Position numbers and translations under genes: made by a program
Shown here: positions 37,919-47,442 of the stretch, piece after piece
How the letters are laid out: each line of letters opens with the position of its first letter
Position numbering within the stretch: position 1 is the stretch's first letter
Source: Caldovatus aquaticus
Lineage (GTDB): Bacteria; Pseudomonadota; Alphaproteobacteria; Acetobacterales; Acetobacteraceae
Direction: 5' to 3'
Assembly: GCF_019458025.1 (NCBI RefSeq)
Contig: NZ_JAHZUY010000014.1
Location: 16,148 to 80,147 of the forward strand
DNA: 64,000 nucleotides
The notes under the pieces: generated by a model
What the model was told of the DNA's origin: nothing
What the model saw: only the letters and a program-made list of their open reading frames with translations
Databases searched by the model: none

Positions 37919-38407
37919 TCATCGCCCCCCGCCCTCCGGCTCGAGAAAGCGCCAGCCGTCGGGCCCGAGGGCGATCGGCGGGCAGTCGGGGCGGTGGATC
38001 ATCCACCAGGTCCTGCCCCGCTTCTCGACCCGCACCGGCCCGAGCGCGCAGTGCCGGTAGCGGCCCGGCGCGCGCTGCGCGGGCGGCAGGACCGGTGCGG
38101 CCGCCTTGCGCTCCCGCAGCAGGCGCTTGGCCTCCTCGAGCACGGCGCGGCGCTCCGCGCTCAGCGTGCGACCCGCGCGGTTGGCGAAGAAGGTCACCAT
38201 GCGGATCGCCGCGCCGAGGCCGCCGGGCGACACCTCGGGCCGCGCCATGGTGTCGGCGATGGTGCGCGCATCGCGCGTGAACAGGCCGGCCGGGGGGAAG
38301 GTGGAAGCGGTCGCGACCGCATGCGACCAGCGCCTCCGCCGGGCGGCGCGCGCGCCGCGCGCGCGGGGATCCGCGCCGCGTGCTGCCGGGATGGACGACG
38401 ATGCCAT
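37919..38407 (-). CDS. DUF3175 family protein
   Basis: 162 residues. Basic start, then WSHAVATASTFPPAGLFTRDARTIADTMA and MVTFFANRAGRTLSAERRAVLEEAKRLLRE, both diagnostic of DUF3175. The C-terminal 50 residues (YRHCALGPVRVEKRGRTWWMIHRPDCPPIALGPDGWRF) form an added beta-rich piece that I do not see in typical members. Function unknown. Cytosolic. Confidence 0.78.
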   Translation of the reverse strand: MASSSIPAARGADPRARGARAARRRRWSHAVATASTFPPAGLFTRDARTIADTMARPEVSPGGLGAAIRMVTFFANRAGRTLSAERRAVLEEAKRLLRERKAAAPVLPPAQRAPGRYRHCALGPVRVEKRGRTWWMIHRPDCPPIALGPDGWRFLEPEGGGR

Positions 38408-38589
38408 CGCGCGTGGCCAGCCTCGGACCGCCGGCCGCCGGGAGCGGACGGGCGGCGCACGCCGCGCGCGCGAGGCCGTCCGCCGCCCTGCGGCGGCTCC
38501 ATCATAGGCGGCACGCTCTCCGCGCCGCAATCGCTGCGGCCGGCGGCAGCAATGGGCTTCCGTGCGCGCGGCCCGGCGCGGAGCGGGCG

Positions 38590-38618
38590 TTGACTCCCCC
38601 GGAGCCTCGTCCTCCAAT
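38590..38618 (+). promoter_or_regulatory. Predicted promoter of the liv-type operon
   Basis: TTGACT, 17 bases, TCCAAT, about 40 bases before the ATG of the binding protein. The -35 is a near-consensus match, unusual in this GC-rich context. Confidence 0.5.
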
Positions 38619-38657
38619 GGCGCCGCGCGCGAAAGAACCACCCAGGGAGAGGCGTCC

Positions 38658-39842
38658 ATGCCCGGCATCGCAAAGCGTTCCCTCGCCGCCTCCGCGTTCG
38701 CGCTCGGCCTCGTTCTCGCCGGCGGCGCGGCGGCGCAGACCGCCTGCGAGATCAAGCTCGGCGCGCTCGGCCCGATGTCCGGCCCGGCCGCGCAATGGGG
38801 CCTCGCCATGCTCGGCGCGGCGGAGCTCGCGGCGGCGGAGGCGAACGCGCGCGGCGGCCTGCAGGTCGGCAGCCAGCGCTGCAGCGTGAGCGTGCTCAGC
38901 TACGACACGCGCTACACCGCCGAGGGCGCGGCGGCGGGCGTCAACAACCTCGCCAGCCAGGGCGTGCGCTTCATCATCGGCCCCGTCGGCTCGCCCGAGG
39001 TGACGGGCGCGAAGCCGGTGGCGACGCGGCACCGGCTGCTGATGTTCGCCAACAGCTACGCCAAGAACGCGATCGGCCCGCAGTGGCCGCTGGTGTTCCA
39101 CCTCGGCCCCGGGCCGAGCGAGTGGGCGCCGCCGATCGTGCGCCTCGCGAAGGAGCAGTTCGGGATGCGCTCGGTCGCCATCGTCGCCCCCAACGACCAG
39201 GGCGGCACCGACATCGCGAGCGTGGACGCCGAGGTCTACCGCCGCCACGGCATCGCCGCGACAGAGGAGTACTACCAGCGCGGCACGACCAACTTCGCGC
39301 CGATCGTCACGCGCCTGCTCGCGTCGCGGCCCGACGTGGTGGACACCGCGTCCTCGCCGCCCGGCGACGCCGGGCTGATCATCCGCCAGCTCCGCCAGGC
39401 CGGCTTCACCGGCCCGATCGGGCGCCTCGGCGGGCCCGGCACGGAGGAGATCATCCGGGTCGCCGGCGGCATCGACGTGGTGCGCAACTTCTACTGGTAC
39501 GAGGTCGCGCCGACCGAGGACCCGCGCGTGCGCGCCATCTCCGACGAGTACCGCCGCCTGCTCAACAGGGAGCCGCCCGAGAACACCAACATGTGGCTCT
39601 GGGTCGTCGGCGCCCGCATGACGCTGCGCGCCATCGAGCGCGCCGGCACCGCGACCGACACCGGCCGCGTCGCCGCCGCGCTGCGCGAGCTTCCGGTGGA
39701 GGACCCGAATCTCGGCCGCGGCGCCTGGACCGGCCAGAGCTTCTTCGGCATCAACCAGGAGCTCTCGCTCCCGTTCGGCATGGGCATGATCCTGGACGGG
39801 CGGATGGTCGGCGTGCGCCGCATCGACGTCTCGCCGCAGTAG
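38658..39842 (+). CDS. Branched-chain-amino-acid-type ABC substrate-binding protein
   Basis: 394 residues, signal peptide ending AAAQT. Type I periplasmic binding fold: IKLGALGPMSGPAAQWG, AEANARGGLQV, RFIIGPVGSPEVTGA, VAIVAPNDQGGTD and DVVDTASSPPGDAGLIIRQ. The ligand may be an amino acid, amide or aromatic acid. Heads a complete five-gene transporter operon followed by a flavin oxidoreductase, which hints at a catabolic substrate. Confidence 0.92.
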   Translation: MPGIAKRSLAASAFALGLVLAGGAAAQTACEIKLGALGPMSGPAAQWGLAMLGAAELAAAEANARGGLQVGSQRCSVSVLSYDTRYTAEGAAAGVNNLASQGVRFIIGPVGSPEVTGAKPVATRHRLLMFANSYAKNAIGPQWPLVFHLGPGPSEWAPPIVRLAKEQFGMRSVAIVAPNDQGGTDIASVDAEVYRRHGIAATEEYYQRGTTNFAPIVTRLLASRPDVVDTASSPPGDAGLIIRQLRQAGFTGPIGRLGGPGTEEIIRVAGGIDVVRNFYWYEVAPTEDPRVRAISDEYRRLLNREPPENTNMWLWVVGARMTLRAIERAGTATDTGRVAAALRELPVEDPNLGRGAWTGQSFFGINQELSLPFGMGMILDGRMVGVRRIDVSPQ

Positions 39843-39857
39843 CGGCGGGCGGGGCCG

Positions 39858-40724
39858 GTGCACGAGTTCCTGACCGCCGGGATCATCGGCATCAGCCTGG
39901 GCGCGCAGTACGCGCTGCTCGCCCTCGGCTTCACGCTGATCTTCGGCATCCTCGGCGTGATCAACTTCGCCCACGGCGGCTTCTACGCGCTCGGCGGCTA
40001 CGTCGCCTACGCGGCGGTGAGCCAGGCGGGCCTGCCCTTCCCGCTGGCGGTGCTCGTGGCGGTGGTCGCCACCGCCGCGCTCGGCGCGCTCTACGAGCGG
40101 TTCCTGATCGAGCGCCTGGTGGACGACCACCTAGCGACGATGATGCTGACGCTCGGCCTCTACCTGGTGATCTCGACGAGCCTGCTCGCGGTGTTCGGGC
40201 CGCAGTCGCCGGAGTTCAGCTTCCCGGTCAAGGGCACGCTGCGCGCCGGCACGCTCTACCTGCCGCTCGAGAACCTGGTCGTGCTCGCCGTCTGCGCCGC
40301 GGCGATCGGCGGGCTGTGGCTGCTGATCTACCGCACCGACTTCGGCCGCGCGCTGCGGGCGCTGGCCGACGACCGGCGGGTGGCGATGACGCAGGGGATG
40401 CGGCCGGGGCTGCTGTTCCCGCTCGCCTTCGGCCTCGCCACCGGGCTCGCCGGCCTGACCGGGGCGCTGGTGACGCCGATCCTCGCCCTCTCGCCGAGCG
40501 CGGGCGATCCGGTGCTCGTCACCTCCTTCCTCACGGTGATCCTCGGCGGGCTCGGCAGCATCGCCGGAGCGGTGGTGGCGGCGCTCATCGTCGGCTTCGT
40601 CGAGGCCTACGCGAGCGTCTATCTCGGCGGCTCCACCGGCGCGCTGATCCTGTTCGTGACCGTGCTGGTGATCCTGCTGGCGCGGCCGACCGGCCTGTTC
40701 GGGCGCGAGATCCGTGGCGCCTGA
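39858..40724 (+). CDS. livH: Branched-chain-amino-acid-type ABC permease LivH
   Basis: 288 residues, eight or so membrane segments, with GISLGAQYALLALGFTLIFG, VINFAHGGFYALGGY and the cytoplasmic loop GRALRALADDRRVAMTQGM. GTG start 15 bases after the binding-protein stop. Its end overlaps livM by 11 bases. Confidence 0.93.
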   Translation: MHEFLTAGIIGISLGAQYALLALGFTLIFGILGVINFAHGGFYALGGYVAYAAVSQAGLPFPLAVLVAVVATAALGALYERFLIERLVDDHLATMMLTLGLYLVISTSLLAVFGPQSPEFSFPVKGTLRAGTLYLPLENLVVLAVCAAAIGGLWLLIYRTDFGRALRALADDRRVAMTQGMRPGLLFPLAFGLATGLAGLTGALVTPILALSPSAGDPVLVTSFLTVILGGLGSIAGAVVAALIVGFVEAYASVYLGGSTGALILFVTVLVILLARPTGLFGREIRGA

Positions 40725-41739
40725 GCCGCCGATGGAGGCGCGCAGCCCCTCGCGCTGGGGCGCGCAGGAGTGGGCGGCGGTGGCGATCTTCGCCGCCGCG
40801 CTCGCGGTGCCCTGGGCGACCGACGACCTGCTGGTCCACTCCATCGTCAACCGCGTGCTGATCGGCGCCATGGCCGCGCTCAGCGTGTTCATCATGCTGC
40901 GCATGGACCTGCTCAGCTTCGCCACCCCGGCCTTCATGGCGCTCGGCGGCTACGCGGCGGTGCTGCTGGCGATGAACGGCGTGACGGAGGTGCTGCTGAT
41001 CGTGCCGGCGAGCTTCCTCGTGCCGGCACTGGTCGCGCTGCCGCTCGGCGCGCTGGTCCTCCGGCTGCGCGGCGTCTATTTCGTGCTGGTCACCTTCGTG
41101 CTGACGGAGATCCTGCAGCTCGTCCTGTTCATGACGCCGCGCCTGACCGGCGGCGCGGACGGGCTCGCCGGCTTCCCGGCGCCGACCCTGCTCGGGACGG
41201 AGCTGAGCGACGCGCGGTCCGTGCTCGCGCTCGCCGCGGCGATGGCGCTGCTCGCGGCGGCGGTCACGGCGGCGCTGACCGCGCACTTCCGCCAGCACTT
41301 CGCCGCGATCGAGGAGAACGAGGTGCTGGCCGAGAGCCTCGGCCTCGTGGTCTGGCGCTACAAGGCGATGGGCTTCGTGGTCGCGGCGGGGATCGCGGGC
41401 ATGGCGGGGTTCTCTCTCGGCAACATGCTGCTCACGGTGCATCCGACCTCGTTCGGCGCGCAGCAGGCGGTGGACACGATCGTCTATGCCATCGTCGGCG
41501 GGCGCGGCTCGATCCTCGGGCCGGTGGCCGGCGCCGCGCTGCTCGTCACCGCTTCCGATTTCCTCGGCAACCAGGGGCAGTACGCCCCGGGGCTGTTCGG
41601 CCTGCTGCTGATCCTCGTCACCCTCGTCGCGCGCGGCGGCATCGCCGGCGCGGTGGCGGCGCTGGCGCGGCGGCGGCGGGCGCCGCGCGTGGCGGCCGCG
41701 CCGGCGGCGGCGCCCGGGGCGGCGCGCGGGGGGGCCTGA
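40714..41739 (+). CDS. livM: Branched-chain-amino-acid-type ABC permease LivM
   Basis: 341 residues. Membrane segments with FATPAFMALGGYAAVLL, the EAA loop AAIEENEVLAESLGLVVWRYKAMGF and VDTIVYAIVGGRGSILGP near the end. Starts with GTG inside the end of livH. The last 25 residues are Ala/Arg-rich and non-conserved. Confidence 0.93.
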   Translation: MAPEPPMEARSPSRWGAQEWAAVAIFAAALAVPWATDDLLVHSIVNRVLIGAMAALSVFIMLRMDLLSFATPAFMALGGYAAVLLAMNGVTEVLLIVPASFLVPALVALPLGALVLRLRGVYFVLVTFVLTEILQLVLFMTPRLTGGADGLAGFPAPTLLGTELSDARSVLALAAAMALLAAAVTAALTAHFRQHFAAIEENEVLAESLGLVVWRYKAMGFVVAAGIAGMAGFSLGNMLLTVHPTSFGAQQAVDTIVYAIVGGRGSILGPVAGAALLVTASDFLGNQGQYAPGLFGLLLILVTLVARGGIAGAVAALARRRRAPRVAAAPAAAPGAARGGA

Positions 41740-41743
41740 GACG

Positions 41744-42502
41744 ATGGCTCCCGCCGCGGGCGTCGAGGAACTGCGCGTCGAGAACCTGACCAAGCGCTTC
41801 GGCGGCCTGCGCGTGCTGGAGGGCATCAGCTTCGCCCTCGCCCCCGGCGACCTCCTCGGCGTGATCGGGCCGAACGGCGCCGGCAAGACGACGCTGATCA
41901 ACGTCATTACCGGCCGCACCCCGCCCTCCGGCGGGCGCATCCTGCTCGGCGGCCAGGACATCACCGGCAGGCCGACGCATGCGGTGAGCCGCCTCGGCGT
42001 GGTGCGCAGCTTCCAGCAGACCAACACCTTCAAGGCCGCCTCGGTGCGCGAGAACGTCTCGCGCGCGCTGCGCTTCAGCGGCGGCGCGGGGCCGCAGGGC
42101 TGGGCGCGCGTGGCGCCGCTGCTCGAGGCCTTCGGCCTCGCGGCGCGGCTCGAGGAGCAGAGCGACAAGCTGCCCTACGGGCTGCAGAAGATGCTCGGCC
42201 TCACCCTCGCCTACGCCGCCGATCCCAAGGTGCTGCTGCTCGACGAGCCGGCCGCCGGGCTCGAGCGCAGCGAGCGGACGCGGGTGGACGAGTTCGTGCA
42301 CCACGTCCGCGCCCGCGGCTGCTCGGTGCTGATCGTCGAGCACGACATGGACCTGGTGCGCCGCCTCTGCCCGCGCATCATCGTCCTCGACGCCGGCGTG
42401 GTGCTGGCCGAGGGGCCGCCGGCCGAGGTGCTTTCCCGCCAGGACGTGATAGACGCCTATGTCGGCGCCGACGCGGCGGAGGAGGCGGGGGCGGCCGCGT
42501 GA
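41744..42502 (+). CDS. livG: Branched-chain-amino-acid-type ABC ATPase LivG
   Basis: 252 residues. Walker A GPNGAGKTTLINVITG, Q loop SFQQTNTF, the LivG-type signature LPYGLQKMLGL in place of LSGGQ, Walker B VLLLDEPAAGL and H loop VEHDMDLVR. Starts four bases after livM and overlaps livF. Confidence 0.94.
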   Translation: MAPAAGVEELRVENLTKRFGGLRVLEGISFALAPGDLLGVIGPNGAGKTTLINVITGRTPPSGGRILLGGQDITGRPTHAVSRLGVVRSFQQTNTFKAASVRENVSRALRFSGGAGPQGWARVAPLLEAFGLAARLEEQSDKLPYGLQKMLGLTLAYAADPKVLLLDEPAAGLERSERTRVDEFVHHVRARGCSVLIVEHDMDLVRRLCPRIIVLDAGVVLAEGPPAEVLSRQDVIDAYVGADAAEEAGAAA

Positions 42503-43194
42503 TGCTGGAGATCCGCGACCTCGAGGTGCGCTACGGCGGCATCACCGCGCTGCGCGGCCTCTCGCTCGAGGTCCGCCAGGGCGAGACGGTGCTGCTGGTC
42601 GGCGCCAACGGCGCCGGCAAGTCGAGCACGATCAACGCGGTGATCGGCCTGGTGCGGCCCGTGCGCGGCGCCATCCGGCTGGACGGCCGGGACCTCGCCG
42701 CCATCCCCTGCGAGCGGCGCGCGCGCCTCGGCATCGGCTACGCGCCGGAGGGGCGGCGCGTCTTCCCCTCGATGACGGTGCGGGAGAACGTGCTCTCCGG
42801 CGCCTTCGGCCTGGGGGCGCGGCGGCAGCGCCAGGCGCTGGAGTGGCTGGTCTCGGTGTTCCCCTTCCTCGGCGAACGCGCCTCGCAGCCCGCCGGGCAG
42901 CTCTCCGGGGGGCAGCAGCAGCTCGTCGCCATCGCCCGCGCCATGTGCGCGCAGCCGCGCCTGCTGCTGCTCGACGAGCCCTTCCTCGGCCTCGCGCCGA
43001 TCTGGGTGCGCCAGATCAGCGAGGCGATCCGCGAGATGCAGCGCCGCGGCACCACCATCCTGATGACCGAGCAGATGGCCCGCCCGGCGCTCCGCCTCGC
43101 CAGCCGCGGCTACGTCATGCGCGGCGGCGAGGTGCGGCGCGCGGGCACGGTCGCCGAGATCCGCGACAGCGCGCTCGCCGAGGAATACCTCTGA
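42502..43194 (+). CDS. livF: Branched-chain-amino-acid-type ABC ATPase LivF
   Basis: 230 residues. Walker [33 protein letters not shown], signature [15 protein letters not shown], Walker [14 protein letters not shown]. The ATG overlaps the livG stop by one base; a GTG immediately before it (42499) is the other possible start. Confidence 0.94.
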   Translation: MLEIRDLEVRYGGITALRGLSLEVRQGETVLLVGANGAGKSSTINAVIGLVRPVRGAIRLDGRDLAAIPCERRARLGIGYAPEGRRVFPSMTVRENVLSGAFGLGARRQRQALEWLVSVFPFLGERASQPAGQLSGGQQQLVAIARAMCAQPRLLLLDEPFLGLAPIWVRQISEAIREMQRRGTTILMTEQMARPALRLASRGYVMRGGEVRRAGTVAEIRDSALAEEYL

Positions 43195-43220
43195 TCCATC
43201 CCTGACGACCGGAACCGCCC

Positions 43221-44405
43221 ATGCCCACGCCCCTGCTGTTCACGCCGATCCGCCTGCGCGACGTCACGCTCAAGAACCGCGTGGTGGTCGCGCCGATGCA
43301 CCAGTACGCGGCGGTGAAGGGCTTCGCCACCGACTGGCACCTGATGAACGCCGGCCGCTTCGCCGCCGGCGGCGCCGGCCTCGTCATCATGGAGTCCACC
43401 AAGGTGGAGCGCCGCGGCTGCGGCACGGTCGGCGACACCGGGCTGTGGGACGACGCCTTCATCCCCGGCCTCGCGCGCTGCGCGGCGTTCATCCGCGCGC
43501 ACGGCGCCGTGCCGGGCATCCAGCTCGGCCATTCCGGGCGCAAGGCGCGGCGCTTCCGGCCCTGGGAGGGCGGCAGACCGCTCACCCCCTCGCCGGAGAT
43601 CGAGGACTGGGAGGCATGGGAGCTGGTCGCGCCCTCGGCCGTCCAGTGGCCCGAGGACGAGCCGCTGCCGCGCGCGCTGACGCGCGCCGAGATCCCCCGC
43701 GTCGTGGAGGCCTGGGCAGAGGCGGCGCGGCGCGCCGACCGGGCCGGGTTCGACATGCTCGAGATCCACGGCGCGCACGGCTACCTGATCCACGAATTCC
43801 TCTCCCCCTTCAGCAACCGCCGCACCGACGAGTACGGCGGGTCGGAGCTGAACCGCATGCGCTTCGCGATCGAGGTGGTGGAGGCGGTGCGCGCCGTCTG
43901 GCCGCCCGGCAAGCCGCTGTTCCTCCGCCTCTCCTGCGAGGACGACGCGGGCTGGGACCTGGCGCAGAGCATCCGCCTCGCGCGCCTCGTCGGCCCGAAG
44001 GGCGTGGACGTGATCGACTGCTCCTCGGGCGGCATGCGCGGCGCGCCGGTGGTCAGCGCCGGCCCGGTCGGCTACGGCTACCAGGTGCCCTACGCCGAGG
44101 CGATCCGGCGCGAGGCCGGCATCATGACGATGGCGGTCGGACTGATCGTGCACGCCGACCAGGCGGAGGCGATCCTCGAGGAGGGCCGCGCCGACCTGGT
44201 CGCGCTCGCGCGCGAACTGCTCTACAACCCGAACTGGCCGATGGACGCCGCGCGCAAGCTCGGCGTCGAGGGCGCGTTCGACACCGTGCCGCCGCCCCAG
44301 GCCTACTGGCTCGCCAAGCGGGCGAGCTCGGTCCGGGGGGTGGTGCCCTCGACCTACGGCCCCGGCCTCGAGGCCGCGCGGCGCGCGGCGGCCCCGGGCG
44401 CCTGA
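43221..44405 (+). CDS. NADH:flavin oxidoreductase, old yellow enzyme family
   Basis: 394-residue FMN-binding TIM barrel: [55 protein letters not shown] and the phosphate-binding [33 protein letters not shown]. Active-site Tyr/His pattern fits the YqjM-like group that reduces activated C=C bonds. It follows livF by 26 bases and is probably part of that operon, so it may process the imported compound. Substrate unknown. Confidence 0.9.
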   Translation: MPTPLLFTPIRLRDVTLKNRVVVAPMHQYAAVKGFATDWHLMNAGRFAAGGAGLVIMESTKVERRGCGTVGDTGLWDDAFIPGLARCAAFIRAHGAVPGIQLGHSGRKARRFRPWEGGRPLTPSPEIEDWEAWELVAPSAVQWPEDEPLPRALTRAEIPRVVEAWAEAARRADRAGFDMLEIHGAHGYLIHEFLSPFSNRRTDEYGGSELNRMRFAIEVVEAVRAVWPPGKPLFLRLSCEDDAGWDLAQSIRLARLVGPKGVDVIDCSSGGMRGAPVVSAGPVGYGYQVPYAEAIRREAGIMTMAVGLIVHADQAEAILEEGRADLVALARELLYNPNWPMDAARKLGVEGAFDTVPPPQAYWLAKRASSVRGVVPSTYGPGLEAARRAAAPGA

Positions 44406-44463
44406 CGTCGCCGCGCCGGGCGGCCGGCGGGGGCCGGGGGCGGGCGGCCGGCGGGCGCGCCTC

Positions 44464-44491
44464 TTGCCCGGCAGCCGGCCGATCCCATTGC
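44464..44491 (+). promoter_or_regulatory. Possible trmFO promoter
   Basis: TTGCCC, 16 bases, CATTGC, about 95 bases before the trmFO ATG. It resembles the metX and chorismate-mutase promoters (TTGCCC/TTGGCG with TATTGC). Confidence 0.35.
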
Positions 44492-44584
44492 TATGCGGCG
44501 CGGCAGCCGGGAGCCGGGCCCCGCCCGGGCGGTCGCGGCTGCCGCCCAGGCATTCCGGGCCAGAGGGAAGGGCAGAGGACAGGC

Positions 44585-45937
44585 ATGACCGCCCCCGTCC
44601 ACGTCATCGGCGCCGGCCTCGCCGGCAGCGAGGCCGCATGGCAGATCGCCGCCGCCGGCGTGCCGGTGGTGCTGCACGAGATGCGGCCCGCGCGCATGAC
44701 CGAGGCGCATCGCACGGGCGGCTTCGCCGAGCTCGTCTGCTCCAATTCCTTCCGCGCCGACGATCCGCTCTCCAGCGCGGTCGGCCTGCTGCACGAGGAG
44801 ATGCGCCGCGCCGGGTCGCTGATCCTCGCCGCCGCCGACGCGCACCGCCTGCCGGCGGGCGGCGCGCTCGCGGTGGACCGGGAGGGCTTCTCGGCCGAGG
44901 TCACGCGCCGGCTGGAGGCGCACCCCCTCGTCGCCGTGCGGCGCGCGGCGGTGGAGCGCCTGCCGCCGGCCGAGCGGGGGCCGGCGATCGTCGCCACCGG
45001 CCCGCTCACCGCCCCGGCGCTGGCCGAGGACATCCGCCGCCTGACCGGCGAGGATTCGCTCGCCTTCTTCGACGCCATCGCGCCGATCGTGCACCGCGAC
45101 AGCATCGACATGGACATCGCCTGGATGCAGTCGCGCTACGGCAAGGGCGACGGCGCCGACTACATCAACTGCCCGCTCGACCGCGCGCAGTACGAGGCCT
45201 TCCTCGCCGCCCTGCTCGCCGCCGAGAAGACCGCGTTCCGCGAGTGGGAGACGGACACGCCCTATTTCGAGGGCTGCCTGCCGATCGAGGTGATGGCCGC
45301 GCGCGGGCCCGACACGCTGCGCTTCGGCCCGATGAAGCCCGTGGGCCTCCGCGACCCGCGCACCGGGCGGCGCCCCTACGCGGTGGTGCAGCTCCGCCAG
45401 GACAACGCGCTCGGCACGCTGTGGAACATGGTCGGCTTCCAGACCAAGCTGAAGCACGCCGAGCAGGTGCGGGTGTTCCGCACGATCCCGGGGCTCGAGC
45501 GGGCGGAGTTCGCGCGGCTCGGCGGGCTGCACCGCAACACCTTCCTCAACAGCCCGCGCCTGCTCGATCGGCTGCTGCGCCTGAAGGCCGCGCCGCACCT
45601 CCGCTTCGCCGGCCAGGTCACGGGGGTGGAGGGCTACGTCGAGTCGGCGGCGATCGGGCTGCTCGCCGGCCGCTTCGCCGCCGCCGAGGCGAGGGGCGAG
45701 GCGCCCGCCCCGCCGCCGCCCGAAACCGCCCTCGGCGCGCTGCTCGCGCACATCACGGGCGGCGCGACGGCCGAGACCTTCCAGCCGATGAACGTCAATT
45801 TCGGCCTGTTCCCGCCGCTTCCCGGCGCGCCGAAGGGGCGCGAGCGCAAGCGCGCCTATTGCGAGCGGGCGCTGCGCGCGCTGGACGCCTGGCTCGGCCG
45901 GCCGCATGTCCTGCCCGCGCCGCGCGAGGCGGCGTAG
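44585..45937 (+). CDS. trmFO: Methylenetetrahydrofolate-tRNA-(uracil-5-)-methyltransferase
   Basis: 450 residues. FAD-binding [16 protein letters not shown], then [48 protein letters not shown] and GPMKPVGL, all classic TrmFO blocks, and [14 protein letters not shown] near the end. Makes the T54 methyl group in tRNA with folate as donor. A 13-pair hairpin terminator follows. Confidence 0.96.
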   Translation: MTAPVHVIGAGLAGSEAAWQIAAAGVPVVLHEMRPARMTEAHRTGGFAELVCSNSFRADDPLSSAVGLLHEEMRRAGSLILAAADAHRLPAGGALAVDREGFSAEVTRRLEAHPLVAVRRAAVERLPPAERGPAIVATGPLTAPALAEDIRRLTGEDSLAFFDAIAPIVHRDSIDMDIAWMQSRYGKGDGADYINCPLDRAQYEAFLAALLAAEKTAFREWETDTPYFEGCLPIEVMAARGPDTLRFGPMKPVGLRDPRTGRRPYAVVQLRQDNALGTLWNMVGFQTKLKHAEQVRVFRTIPGLERAEFARLGGLHRNTFLNSPRLLDRLLRLKAAPHLRFAGQVTGVEGYVESAAIGLLAGRFAAAEARGEAPAPPPPETALGALLAHITGGATAETFQPMNVNFGLFPPLPGAPKGRERKRAYCERALRALDAWLGRPHVLPAPREAA

Positions 45938-45979
45938 GCGAGGGCCGGTCCGCGGCGGGGCCGCGGCCGCGCGGGAAGG

Positions 45980-46010
45980 CCGGCGCGGAACGGCGGGCGT
46001 TCCGCGCCGG
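45980..46010. terminator. Bidirectional terminator between trmFO and ornithine decarboxylase
   Basis: A perfect 13-base stem, CCGGCGCGGAACG against CGTTCCGCGCCGG, with a five-base loop. It sits between the two convergent stop codons and can serve both strands. Confidence 0.75.
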
Positions 46011-46013
46011 GGC

Positions 46014-47144
46014 TCAGAGGTAGTGCTCGGCGAGCGGCTTGAAGCCGTTGAAGCCCTGGCTCGCGTAGGTCGTCACATACGCCCCGGTGGCCAGGAGCTC
46101 CACCTTGTCCCCCGCCGCCAGCTTGAGCGGCAGGCGGTAGTTCGACTTCTCGTACAGCGTGTCCACGCTGTCGCAGCTCGGCCCCGCCACCGTCACCGGG
46201 CCCTCCGCCGTGCCGTCGTGCGGGGTGCGGATGGCGTACCTGATCGCCTCGCCCTCGGTCTCGGCCAGGCCGCCGAAGCGGCCGATGTCGAGATAGACCC
46301 AGCGCACCGGGTCGTCCTTGGCCTTGCGGCTGACCAGCACCACCTCGGACTGCACCACGCCCGCGTCGCCGACGATGAAGCGGCCCGGCTCGACGATGAT
46401 CTCCGGCAGGGCGTTGCCGAAGTGCTCGACCAGCGCGCCCATGATGGCGGTGCCGAAATCCTCGATCTCCGGCACCGCCTCGCGGTAGCGCACCGGGAAG
46501 CCGCCGCCGAGGTTGACGAGCCTGACCTTCACCCCCGCCTCGCGCAGGTCGGTGAACAGCATCGCCACCCTGGCGATCGCCGCCTCGTAGGCCGCGGTCG
46601 TCGTCTGCTGCGAGCCGACGTGGAAGCTGAGGCCGACGGGATCGAGGCCCATCTCCCCCGCGGCGAGCATCAGCTCGCGCGCCATCCCGGCCTCGCAGCC
46701 GAACTTGCGGCTGAGCGGCCACTCGGCGCCCTCGTTGCCGACCAGGATGCGGCAATAGACCTGCGCGCCCGGCGCGGCGCGGGCGAGCTTCGCCAGCTCC
46801 TCCTCCGAATCGAAGGCGAACAGGCGCACGCCGCGCTCGAAGGCGGCGCGGATGTCGCGCTCCTTCTTCACGGTGTTGCCGTAGGAGACGGCCGCGCCGC
46901 ACGCGCCGGCGGCGAGGCAGGCCTCGACCTCCTCGAAGCTCGCGGCGTCGAAGAACGAGCCGAGCCGGACCAGCCGCTCCAGGATCGGCGCGGCGGGGTT
47001 GGCCTTCACGGCGTAGTAGATGCGGGCGAGCGGCAGCGCCGCCTGCAGCCGGCGGTAATTCTCCTCCACCCGGTCCACGTCCAGCACCAGGCAGGGCGTG
47101 GCGGGCGCGGACTCGCGCAGGAAGCGTGCGATCTTGGGGGTCAT
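46014..47144 (-). CDS. Ornithine/lysine decarboxylase, fold type III (PLP)
   Basis: 376 residues. PLP-binding Lys in IYYAVKANPAAPILE, SFHVGSQQ, the Gly-rich loop VNLGGGFPVRY, EPGRFIVGDAG and the catalytic Cys of GPSCDSVDTLYE, all as in eukaryotic-type decarboxylases of alphaproteobacteria that make putrescine or cadaverine. The ATG follows GGGAGGGTGG. The upstream frame stays open for nearly 100 codons but gives Arg-rich, non-family sequence and lies in the structured leader. Confidence 0.93.
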   Translation of the reverse strand: MTPKIARFLRESAPATPCLVLDVDRVEENYRRLQAALPLARIYYAVKANPAAPILERLVRLGSFFDAASFEEVEACLAAGACGAAVSYGNTVKKERDIRAAFERGVRLFAFDSEEELAKLARAAPGAQVYCRILVGNEGAEWPLSRKFGCEAGMARELMLAAGEMGLDPVGLSFHVGSQQTTTAAYEAAIARVAMLFTDLREAGVKVRLVNLGGGFPVRYREAVPEIEDFGTAIMGALVEHFGNALPEIIVEPGRFIVGDAGVVQSEVVLVSRKAKDDPVRWVYLDIGRFGGLAETEGEAIRYAIRTPHDGTAEGPVTVAGPSCDSVDTLYEKSNYRLPLKLAAGDKVELLATGAYVTTYASQGFNGFKPLAEHYL

Positions 47145-47363
47145 CGCACCACCCTCCCCTAGGCAGCCGGGCCGCCCGTCGCGGCGGCGGCCCGTCAGTT
47201 GACGAAACGGTCGAACGAACCAGCGACCAAGAGTGTCCCGCGGCGCGCACCGCGGGGGTTGCCAGAACGCTTGACGTCGTTGCGTAAACCTTGCGCCGGG
47301 GCGGACCCTGTTCGTGCGGCGGGTCCGTGGCCTGGGGCCAGAGGCACGTGCGTACTGCGTCTG
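47145..47363 (-). ncRNA. Structured 5' leader of ornithine decarboxylase (possible speF leader)
   Basis: From the predicted start site to the ATG is about 219 bases containing four perfect hairpins in order: TGGCC-CCA-GGCCA (47328-47340), CGGACCC...GGGTCCG (47302-47327), CCCGCGG-TGCGCG-CCGCGGG (47237-47256) and GGGCCGCC...GGCGGCCC (47169-47193). The last lies directly before the GGGAGGGTGG ribosome site. A conserved leader called speF is known upstream of this gene in alphaproteobacteria; the position fits, but the identity must be tested with its covariance model. Confidence 0.5.
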
Positions 47364-47369
47364 GCGCGC

Positions 47370-47397
47370 CATATAGGCGCGGCGGCCCCCGCTGCAA
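47370..47397 (-). promoter_or_regulatory. Predicted ornithine decarboxylase promoter
   Basis: Reading toward the gene: TTGCAG, 16 bases, TATATG. The transcript would start near 47363. The AT-rich -10 stands out in the local GC background. Confidence 0.6.
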
Positions 47398-47401
47398 AGC
47401 G

Positions 47402-47442
47402 AAAAATCACCCCCTCCGCCCGGTCCTTTTCGCATGGAGGGG
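47402..47442 (-). terminator. Intrinsic terminator upstream of the ornithine decarboxylase promoter
   Basis: On the minus strand CCCCTCC pairs with GGAGGGG across an 18-base loop and is followed within three bases by TTTTT. This is the only classical T-run terminator I see in the window. It would stop minus-strand transcription arriving from thiG, or from an unknown short transcript, just before the decarboxylase promoter. Confidence 0.5.

Noticed and set aside
46014..47435. An N-terminal extension of ornithine decarboxylase starting at an ATG near 47369
   Set aside because: The added residues are Arg-rich and unlike the family. The ATG at 47144 has a strong ribosome site and matches the family start, and the extension coincides with RNA hairpins.
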